Shown piece after piece: positions 18,871 through 27,121 of a stretch of DNA of 64,000 bases; the first letter of the stretch is position 1, and each line of letters opens with the position of its first letter. The notes beneath the pieces were generated by a model, which saw nothing but the letters and a program-made list of their open reading frames with translations, had not been told where the DNA came from and did not search any database. Source of the DNA: Candidatus Binatia bacterium (GTDB taxonomy: Bacteria; Desulfobacterota; Binatia; UBA9968; JAJDTQ01); contig OX638375.1 in the NCBI GenBank assembly GCA_951813575.1, positions 2,991,042-3,055,041 of the forward strand. The letters are read 5' to 3'. The position numbers were made by a program, and so were the translations under genes.

Positions 18871-19641
18871 ATGACTCAGCGTCGACGCTACAGGAACCCG
18901 CCCATCAAAGAGGCGCTTTGCGAGTTTCGCTTCGCGCCGGGTCCGGATTGGGACCTCACGATCCCTGGAAAGCTCCAGGCTGCGCTCGGTGAGGAGTATT
19001 CCGGCAAACCCAGAGAACAGAAAGCAATGCAGGTAGGATTGCATGTCGAGGAAGGTAAGCCTGCCAACCTGCAGTATGGCGAGGGCTTGGCAAAGGTCCA
19101 GCTCTTAACGAGAGATGGAACAAGGCTGGTCGGCGTCGGCCCGGACGTCCTCAGTATTCATATGCTCCGCCCCTATCAGGATCCCTCCAGCTCCGAGGGA
19201 GGTGGATGGGAGGAGTTTGCGCCCCGCATTGCATCTGCGTTGGAGGCCTACCGAAAGGTGGTCGAACCCAACGGCATCAATCGGGTTGGCGTTCGTTACA
19301 TTAACCAGATCGCGATTCCTGGGACTAACATTAGAGTTGAGGAGTATCTCAAATGCGCTCATCTGGAGATGAGGGGCTTGCCCGAACATTATGCAAATTT
19401 CTTGAGCCAAGTCGAATACTTGTATGACGATGGAGTACGTCTTAGATTGTCTTATGGTTTGCTTGGAGCCTTGCCGAGTGTCGTGGAATGCCTTCTTGAT
19501 CTAGACGTCATTTGGCAAGACAATACGCCGATTGAATCGGAGGCATCGTTGGAAATCGCTAGCGACATGCACGAACGGGCGGGATCGGCGTTTGAAGCCG
19601 TTGTAACGGATAAAGCCAGGGAGATCTTTGATGTTGGTTGA
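18871..19641 (+). CDS. TIGR04255 family protein
   Basis: A 256-residue protein beginning RRRYRNPPIKEALCEFRF, the hallmark N-terminus of TIGR04255 proteins. A NRVGVRYINQI motif lies near residue 140. The family is widespread on accessory DNA and its function is unknown. Base composition is lower in GC than the neighbouring ubiD and thiC genes, suggesting acquisition. Its end overlaps the next gene by 11 bases, and a third gene follows within 10 bases, forming a three-gene module. Confidence 0.85.
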   Translation: MTQRRRYRNPPIKEALCEFRFAPGPDWDLTIPGKLQAALGEEYSGKPREQKAMQVGLHVEEGKPANLQYGEGLAKVQLLTRDGTRLVGVGPDVLSIHMLRPYQDPSSSEGGGWEEFAPRIASALEAYRKVVEPNGINRVGVRYINQIAIPGTNIRVEEYLKCAHLEMRGLPEHYANFLSQVEYLYDDGVRLRLSYGLLGALPSVVECLLDLDVIWQDNTPIESEASLEIASDMHERAGSAFEAVVTDKAREIFDVG

Positions 19642-20329
19642 TTCTCGGGAACCCGCGTTGTCAGCAACGCATCCGTTTCTTCCCGCGTTATTTCCCAACA
19701 CGGATCGGTCAGGCAGGACTGAAGGACCCGTGCCTATGGTAGGCAGCGGCAGGGAGTCCATGGCTGTCTCGCTCGATCAAGCACGTCTGGGAAGGGCCCT
19801 AGTCGAGCTTGGGTTGCAACTTGTCGTTGAGCCAACTGATACGGCGTTGCTTCATACGAATCTCAGAGCGAGCTTGTTCCCAGCCGTCGTCGATAGAGCT
19901 TGCTTCGAAGACGAGAACCGAGAATATGAGCGGCTTGAGAACAGACTGAGGATAGCGTTCGAGGCCGAGCCTCTCGAAGACGGCATCGATCATTCGGCGG
20001 AGCAGATTATCGACGATGCGTTGCAGGCGGTACATGGGCGGAGTGTCTTGGTTTGGCTCGGCGTATTGTCGGTGGATGTCGAGCGCCCGAGTCTAGCGGC
20101 GTCGACTCTACGTTGCTTGGGTCGCCGGCGGCCGGGGACAACCCCGTGGCGCGTCGAGATCGTGCGATCCGCGCTGACTGCGGACGACGTGGAGATGAGA
20201 GATGCTGCGGTACAGGCAGCGGAGTCGTGGGGCGATCTGGGAATGCGAGAAGTGCTCTCGAGCCATGCGGAGGCAGTACCTTGGCTTCGCGCTTATATCG
20301 AGGACGTGGTCGAGGACTTTGGAGAGTAG
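19631..20329 (+). CDS. hypothetical protein with HEAT-like C-terminus
   Basis: A 232-residue protein I do not recognise. The N-terminal 30 residues look disordered. The middle is acidic and helix-rich. The C-terminus (VEMRDAAVQAAESWGDLGMR) resembles a HEAT repeat, so a binding role is possible. The ATG at 19631 overlaps the TIGR04255 stop by 11 bases, so it is translationally coupled. No catalytic motif is visible. Confidence 0.65.
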   Translation: MLVDSREPALSATHPFLPALFPNTDRSGRTEGPVPMVGSGRESMAVSLDQARLGRALVELGLQLVVEPTDTALLHTNLRASLFPAVVDRACFEDENREYERLENRLRIAFEAEPLEDGIDHSAEQIIDDALQAVHGRSVLVWLGVLSVDVERPSLAASTLRCLGRRRPGTTPWRVEIVRSALTADDVEMRDAAVQAAESWGDLGMREVLSSHAEAVPWLRAYIEDVVEDFGE

Positions 20330-20338
20330 ACAGCGGCA

Positions 20339-20848
20339 ATGTTCCTGGCTCGAAAGATCGCTCGCGCCAAATGGGATGCGAAAAGGAATATCGAGCGCGG
20401 GTTGGAAGAAGGAGAAATATCGGCTGACGCGGTGACCGGTGACCTGCGAACGCAAGAGGACACTCTATCCTTCTGGCGATGCCGCACGGGCGCGAACGAC
20501 GATATAGAAGATGCTGCGTTGGCGATCGCTGCGGCCGGCAAACGTCTCGACAAACTCGATATCGTGTGGCTTACCGATAACGAGTTGCAAGCGGACGGTC
20601 ATACTCTGAAGGATACTAAAGGGCGAACGCCGGTCGCAGATCTCTCGGAGAAGCATGTCGACATCTGCAAGCTGGACTATGTCCGGCTAGGCAAGGTGGC
20701 TCAACGCGTGGCGTCGGCAATCGAGGAACAGCGGTTCCGCCGGCTTACGAAGGCGCGTGTAAGGGGGCTTCTGGTCACGGCCGTTCAACAGGGGCGTATC
20801 GTCCCGGACGATCTTGCCGACGATCTTCGAGGTGAGATCGGACTATGA
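20339..20848 (+). CDS. hypothetical protein, third gene of TIGR04255 module
   Basis: A 169-residue soluble protein, not recognised. It is rich in charged helices in the first 70 residues (ARKIARAKWDAKRNIERGLE), and a C-terminal region looks helical and basic (RFRRLTKARVRGLL). It starts 9 bases after the previous stop and shares the lower GC of its neighbours. Linked genes and shared composition support co-acquisition with the TIGR04255 gene. Confidence 0.65.
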   Translation: MFLARKIARAKWDAKRNIERGLEEGEISADAVTGDLRTQEDTLSFWRCRTGANDDIEDAALAIAAAGKRLDKLDIVWLTDNELQADGHTLKDTKGRTPVADLSEKHVDICKLDYVRLGKVAQRVASAIEEQRFRRLTKARVRGLLVTAVQQGRIVPDDLADDLRGEIGL

Positions 20849-20896
20849 AGCTCCGGCCGGGAATAGGGCTGGCACGGGCGTAAGGGAAAGAAGGCC

Positions 20897-21241
20897 ATGG
20901 CCAAGCTGAGATTCTACTACAAGAACACCTGAACCACGTGCCGCAAGGCAAGAAGTTTCTTGCAATCACAAGGGGCGGAGCTGGAGGAGCGGGAGTACGG
21001 CAAGCAGCCGTTGACCGAGAAAGAGCTGGAATCCATCATCGGCAGCGGCCCGGTGACCGATTTCCTGAACACGCGCACGCCGCTCTACCGCGAGCGGAAG
21101 ATGAAGGACAACCCTCCCAGCCGGGAGGAGGCCATCCGCTTGATGGTCCAGGACCAGAACCTCCTGCGGCGCCCCGTCACCATCAAGGGCAAGCGCAAGG
21201 TGGCCGGCTTCGACGAGGCCGCCCTCAAGGCCCTCCTCTGA
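20897..21241 (+). CDS. ArsC/Spx-like reductase with in-frame TGA at the catalytic Cys (predicted selenoprotein)
   Basis: Read through TGA 20930-20932, the frame gives 114 residues: MAKLRFYYKNT-U12-TTC15-RKARSFL and on to the family end EAALKALL. ArsC-family reductases have CxxC (C-T-T-C) here, so the TGA falls on the first, catalytic cysteine, giving a U-T-T-C redox motif. The rest of the protein is uninterrupted and typical (PVTDFLNTRTPLYRERKM). A hairpin at 20948-20963 lies in the position expected of a bacterial SECIS. An AGGGAAAG site precedes the ATG by 7 bases. The alternatives are a nonsense mutation or sequencing error; no selA/selB/selC is seen in the window. Confidence 0.75.
20939..20963 (+). 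promoter_or_regulatory. SECIS-like hairpin downstream of the TGA
   Basis: The stem GCAAGA (20948-20953) pairs with TCTTGC (20958-20963) around the loop AGTT, which has G as its second base. The loop lies about 22 bases after the TGA, within the spacing reported for bacterial SECIS elements. A shorter competing hairpin TGCC-GCAA-GGCA spans 20939-20950. The nucleotides also encode conserved residues, so some pairing could be chance. Confidence 0.55.
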
Positions 21242-21251
21242 CCCGATCCCC

Positions 21252-21590
21252 CTGGGCCCAATCAGTTTCGACGACTTCCTGAAGGTCGACGTCCGGGTCG
21301 GCACCATCACCCGGGTCGAGCCCTTTCCCGAGGCGCGCAAGCCGGCCTACAAGCTGTACGTGGATTTCGGCCCCGACATCGGCGAGCGCAAGAGTTCCGC
21401 CCAGGTCACCCGCCACTACACCGCGGAAGAGCTGGTGGGCCGGCAGGTCGTCGCCGTGGTGAACTTCCCGCCCAAGCAGATCGGCCCGTTCCGGTCCGAG
21501 ATCCTCGTGCTGGGCTTCCCCGACGCCGACGGCGAGGTGGTGATGATCGAGCCCAACCGCCCGGTGCCCAACGGCGGCAGGCTGTTTTGA
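21252..21590 (+). CDS. csaA: CsaA-like tRNA-binding/chaperone domain protein, non-standard start
   Basis: The product, about 112 residues, has the CsaA/EMAP-II OB-fold signature: ISFDDFLKVDVRVGTI, FPEARKPAYKL, RKSSAQVTRHY, VVNFPPKQIGPF and the end RPVPNGG. This fold binds tRNA or protein substrates. Homology begins upstream of the first conventional start (GTG 21360, which would lose the first strand). A CTG at 21252 gives the family length, so the start may be CTG or translation may be coupled to the preceding gene, which ends at 21241. Truncation of the very N-terminus is possible. Confidence 0.8.
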   Translation: MGPISFDDFLKVDVRVGTITRVEPFPEARKPAYKLYVDFGPDIGERKSSAQVTRHYTAEELVGRQVVAVVNFPPKQIGPFRSEILVLGFPDADGEVVMIEPNRPVPNGGRLF

Positions 21591-21627
21591 AAAAGCCGCC
21601 CGCTCCGGATACGGGGCAGGCGGCTTT
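21590..21627 (-). terminator. thiC terminator, possibly bidirectional
   Basis: An inverted repeat AAAGCCGCC (21592-21600) with GGCGGCTTT (21619-21627). On the minus strand the stem is followed by TTTTTC, a standard intrinsic terminator for thiC. It may also help end csaA transcription, although the plus-strand T tract is short. Confidence 0.75.
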
Positions 21628-21665
21628 CGTGCAGGATGATCTGACGCTTCAGGCGCGCCGTTTCC

Positions 21666-23904
<2,239 letters not shown>

Positions 23905-24459
23905 CTATTCCGAATCGTATTGGATGAGCGAGAACAGCTCCTGGTCGATCTTGTCGCGCGGGTTGAGGAAGGCCAGCTCGATGATGCAGGCGTGCTCGAA
24001 GACCGTGGCGCCGAGCTGTTCGACCAGGGTGGCGGCGGCCGTCGCCGTTCCCCCGGTGGCGACGAGGTCGTCCACCAGCAGTGCTCGGGCGCCGGGGGCC
24101 AGGGCGTCGCTGTGTACTTCCAGGGTGTCGGTGCCGTACTCCAGCTCGTAGCTTGCCTGGAGGGTGTCGTACGGCAGCTTTCCGGGCTTCCGGATCATGC
24201 ACAGGCCCTTGCCCAGGCGATAGGCCAGCGCCGCGCCGATGATGAACCCGCGGGATTCGACGCCCACCACCGTGTCCACGGGAGAGCTCTCATAGCGCTC
24301 GGCGAACAGGTCGATGGTCCTGCGGAACAGCGGTCCGTCGCCGATCAGCGGCGTGATGTCCTTGAACACGATCCCGGGCTTGGGGAAGTCGTGAATGTCG
24401 CGAATGATGCCTCGGATCTCGGCGACGGTGTCGGTGCGGCTGTTCTGGGTGCTGGTCAT
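23905..24459 (-). CDS. apt: adenine phosphoribosyltransferase
   Basis: A 184-residue purine salvage enzyme converting adenine and PRPP to AMP. The N-terminal IHDFPKPGIVFKDITPL and the PRPP-binding ALLVDDLVATGGTATAA are diagnostic. The ATG at 24459 begins MTSTQNSRTDTV; longer upstream frames come from the overlapping opposite reading of the LysM/M23 gene. It lies 20 bases after that gene's stop on the same strand, but a functional link is not obvious. Confidence 0.96.
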   Translation of the reverse strand: MTSTQNSRTDTVAEIRGIIRDIHDFPKPGIVFKDITPLIGDGPLFRRTIDLFAERYESSPVDTVVGVESRGFIIGAALAYRLGKGLCMIRKPGKLPYDTLQASYELEYGTDTLEVHSDALAPGARALLVDDLVATGGTATAAATLVEQLGATVFEHACIIELAFLNPRDKIDQELFSLIQYDSE

Positions 24460-24479
24460 GGACGCTTCAGCTAACACAG

Positions 24480-25385
24480 TCAGGGCAAATAGGAAAGCGG
24501 GTCCCGGGCCACGTTGTTCCTGCGGATCTCGAAGTGAAGGTGCGGTGTGGTCACCCGTCCGGTGGCGCCCACCTCCGCGATGACCTGCCGCTGCGTCACC
24601 TTCTGCCCCTGCCGCACGAGGTTCTTGCGGTTGTGGGCGTAGACCGACGCATAGCCGCCCCGGTGGCGCACGATGATGAGGTTGCCGTAGCCGCGCAGCT
24701 TGTCGCTGTAGATCACCTGCCCCGGCAGCGTGGCGCGGACCGGGGTGCCGGAAGGCGCGGCGATGTCGATGCCGTCGTTGAGGCTGTCGTGCCGGGAGTC
24801 GAATCGCGCGGTGATCTTGCCCCGGACCGGCCAGGTGAACGGTTGCCGCCGCGAGCCGGACCGCGGCCGCGTGGCACGGGCCGTGGTGCGGGGAGACTTG
24901 GGGGTGGCGGCCCTGGCCGGGGGGCTTCTCCGGCGCGGCACCGATGCACGGGGCGTCTTTGCGGGAGCGGGCTTGACTGACGGGGCGTTTGGCGGTTTCG
25001 CTCGTGTGGTCCTCGCGGCGGGGGCGCGCTCCACCGGCTCCTTGATGGGGGTGATGATCTCCACGGGCAGCCGCCGGGTTGCGCCGGGAATGAACAGCCG
25101 GCGCCCGATCCGGAGGTCGCGCGCATCCGGGATGCGGTTGGTGCGGGCCAGCGTGATGTAGTCGATGCCGTACGCCTTGCCGATGCGGTAGAGGTTCTCG
25201 CCCTTCTTGACGACGTGGTAGATGCCCGACTTCTGGGGAGCCTTGCGGGCGGCGTTCCTGGGAGCACGGCTCGGGCCGTCGCGGTTGTCGACGTAAGTGC
25301 AACCGGCCAGAGCGAGGAAGATGAGGATTTGGAGCAGCCCGAGAGCGCGAAAGGCTAGTGTCGTGTTCCACGTAAATGTTGACAA
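24480..25385 (-). CDS. LysM/M23 peptidoglycan-associated lipoprotein (NlpD/EnvC-like)
   Basis: A lipoprotein with signal segment ALGLLQILIFLALAGC ending in a lipobox Cys, then a LysM domain (YHVVKKGENLYRIGKAYGI). A long basic, Pro/Ala/Arg-rich linker precedes a C-terminal M23 peptidase domain (FTWPVRGKITARF, GIDIAAPSGTPV, TPHLHFEIR). Metal ligands appear degenerate at the first site (N-D-G-I-D), as in NlpD-type amidase activators, so it may be an activator rather than an enzyme. The start is uncertain: an inverted-repeat element lies across the 5' end, and a TTG at 25385 inside its arm gives a reasonable signal peptide. Confidence 0.85.
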   Translation of the reverse strand: MSTFTWNTTLAFRALGLLQILIFLALAGCTYVDNRDGPSRAPRNAARKAPQKSGIYHVVKKGENLYRIGKAYGIDYITLARTNRIPDARDLRIGRRLFIPGATRRLPVEIITPIKEPVERAPAARTTRAKPPNAPSVKPAPAKTPRASVPRRRSPPARAATPKSPRTTARATRPRSGSRRQPFTWPVRGKITARFDSRHDSLNDGIDIAAPSGTPVRATLPGQVIYSDKLRGYGNLIIVRHRGGYASVYAHNRKNLVRQGQKVTQRQVIAEVGATGRVTTPHLHFEIRRNNVARDPLSYLP

Positions 25386-25520
25386 AGGTGCGCAGGATTT
25401 TTCGTTGTCGGCAAGGCGCGATGACGAGCAGTGGCGGTTACCACGCGAGGAAGAGCAACGCAGCCGACGACGAAAAAGACCAGCAGATTTGTCAACATTT
25501 ACGTGGAACACGACACTAGC
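25354..25520. mobile_element. 167-bp MITE-like element with perfect 33-bp inverted repeats
   Basis: The arms 25354-25386 (GCTAGTGTCGTGTTCCACGT...) and 25488-25520 are exact reverse complements. An inner imperfect repeat continues the hairpin (GATTTTTCGTTGTCGGC against GCCGACGACGAAAAAG). CTAG sits at both outer ends and could reflect target duplication or the arms themselves. There is no coding capacity for a transposase. It sits between the LysM/M23 gene and pcm, supplying the former's start region. Confidence 0.8.
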
Positions 25521-26187
25521 CCGGCCAACCGTACCTCCCCAGGAGCTTCACGAACCGACACCCGCCGAGGTCCGTCTCTTCGAGGCCGGTGGGGGTCCGG
25601 ACCGTGAGTTTGAGGGTCTGGGACTGGTGGTCGCCGATGGGAATGATGAGCCTGCCCCCGGCCGCGAGTTGCTGGGCCAGCGGCGCCGGCACCTTCGGCG
25701 CGCCCGCGGCCACGACGATGGCATCGTAGGGCCCGTGTTCCGACCATCCCAGGGTCCCGTCTCCCATGTGGATCGCCACGTTGTAGTAGCGCAAGTCGTC
25801 GAGGCGCGTGCGCGCCTGCACCGCCAGCTCGCGGAGCTTCTCCACCGAGAACACGTTGGCGCACAGTTCCGCGAGGAGCGCGGTCTGGTAGGCGGATCCC
25901 GTGCCGATCTCCAGCACGCGGTCGCCGCCCGTGAGTCTCAGGGCCTGCAACATGTAACCGACGATGTAGGGCTGGGAGATGGTCTGTTTCGCGCCGATGG
26001 GCAACGGGTCGTCATCGTAGGCGCGGTTCACCAGCGCCGGCTCCACGAAGAGATGACGCGGGACCTTGCGCATGGCCCGGATCACCCCCGGGTCCTGGAC
26101 GCCGCGGTCGAGCAACTGGGTCCGGACCATCCGCTCCCTGGCACCCTCGAAACCTGTGACGTTGTGGTTGTTGGAACTCCCGGCCAT
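25516..26187 (-). CDS. pcm: protein-L-isoaspartate O-methyltransferase
   Basis: A 223-residue SAM-dependent enzyme that repairs isoaspartyl residues in aged proteins. Motif I is VLEIGTGSAYQTALLA, and the substrate-binding QTISQPYIVGYM and the downstream DAIVVAAGAPKVP are typical. The ATG at 26187 (MAGSSNNHN) is preferred; more N-terminal frame would run into tRNA-Pro. The C-terminus abuts the inverted-repeat element, overlapping its outer arm by five bases. Confidence 0.95.
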   Translation of the reverse strand: MAGSSNNHNVTGFEGARERMVRTQLLDRGVQDPGVIRAMRKVPRHLFVEPALVNRAYDDDPLPIGAKQTISQPYIVGYMLQALRLTGGDRVLEIGTGSAYQTALLAELCANVFSVEKLRELAVQARTRLDDLRYYNVAIHMGDGTLGWSEHGPYDAIVVAAGAPKVPAPLAQQLAAGGRLIIPIGDHQSQTLKLTVRTPTGLEETDLGGCRFVKLLGRYGWPG

Positions 26188-26240
26188 TCGATCCGAGGTG
26201 ACGGCCGCCCGTGAAAAGGCTGCCAAGGTGTTGGTAAGAG

Positions 26241-26317
26241 TGGTCGGGGCGACTGGATTTGAACCAGCGACCACACGCACCCCAAGCGTGTGCGCTACCA
26301 GGCTGCGCTACGCCCCG
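26241..26317 (-). tRNA. tRNA-Pro (GGG anticodon)
   Basis: A 77-base cloverleaf with an encoded CCA end. The acceptor stem CGGGGCG pairs with CGCCCCG. The anticodon stem holds the loop TTGGGGT, giving GGG at the centre. The T-loop region GGTTCAAATCC is conventional. It lies just before pcm and after the ihfA-merR group, as is common in proteobacteria. Confidence 0.95.
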
Positions 26318-26410
26318 ACACTAACTGAAAACTCTTAACACCCAACCGCCAGCGGGTCAATTCTTGCCGGCCGTAACAGGTGCGATGGGGCGCGCGCGCG
26401 GCCCGGTTCG

Positions 26411-26752
26411 TCAGGAGATCAGGTCCCGGAGCGAGATCAGATCGTTCTTTATCTTGAGGAGGATTTCCCTTTGCACGCCGGTCGGCTCGGTGGCGTCATC
26501 GGCCGCATCCCGCTGGCTGAGCCTTTTGCGCGCGCCTTCGATGGTGTAGCCCTCGACGTACAGCAGCCGTTTGATATCCAGGAGCAACTCGACGTCCTCG
26601 CGCCGGTAGAGACGGTGGCGGGAGGGGGCCTTGTTGGGTTTCAGGACGTCGAACTCCGTTTCCCAGTAGCGCAGCACGTACGGCTGTACGTCAAGCAGGG
26701 CGCTGACTTCGCCGATCTTGAAGTACAGCTTGTCGGGGATGACCACCGCCAT
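26411..26752 (-). CDS. MerR-family transcriptional regulator (short)
   Basis: A 113-residue protein with a MerR helix-turn-helix at residues about 9-75 ([37 protein letters not shown]). The short C-terminal helix has no metal-binding cysteines, so it is not a metal sensor. It sits directly after ihfA in the conserved pheST-ihfA-merR cluster seen in many proteobacteria. Its target is unknown. Confidence 0.92.
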   Translation of the reverse strand: MAVVIPDKLYFKIGEVSALLDVQPYVLRYWETEFDVLKPNKAPSRHRLYRREDVELLLDIKRLLYVEGYTIEGARKRLSQRDAADDATEPTGVQREILLKIKNDLISLRDLIS

Positions 26753-26765
26753 GCCTCCGATGGTA

Positions 26766-27083
26766 TCACGAAACGGTGAGTTTGTCGGCGTCCTCGAGCT
26801 CGGCGGGATCGGCGTTCATGTTCTTCTTCAGGGTCTGGCTGGGTTTGAAGGTCAGCACCTTGCGGCCCGCGATGGTGATCTCCTCGCCGGTCTGGGGGTT
26901 CCGACCCTTGCGGGGCTGCTTGCCGTGGATGATGAAGTTTCCGAAGCCCGAGATCTTGACCTTGTCACCCTTCTCCAGTTGGGCCTTGATGATCTCGAAG
27001 GTGGCCTCGACGACGTCGGTGGCCTCCTTCTTGGAGAAGCCCACCCTCTCGTAGATCCGATTGATGATATCGGCCTTGGTCAT
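26766..27083 (-). CDS. ihfA: integration host factor subunit alpha
   Basis: A 105-residue DNA-bending protein of the HU/IHF family beginning [18 protein letters not shown]. The beta-arm motif [10 protein letters not shown] and the flanking [15 protein letters not shown] core are present. GGAGG precedes the ATG at 27083; longer frames upstream are not supported. It acts in nucleoid architecture, transcription and recombination, with IhfB not in this window. Its place after pheT is the classic arrangement. Confidence 0.95.
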   Translation of the reverse strand: MTKADIINRIYERVGFSKKEATDVVEATFEIIKAQLEKGDKVKISGFGNFIIHGKQPRKGRNPQTGEEITIAGRKVLTFKPSQTLKKNMNADPAELEDADKLTVS

Positions 27084-27121
27084 GGTTGCCCTCCTCCGGG
27101 GCGCCTGCGGGCCAGGCCCCG

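Noticed and set aside
26188..26280. Longer pcm N-terminus
   Set aside because: It would overlap tRNA-Pro; ATG 26187 gives the conserved start.
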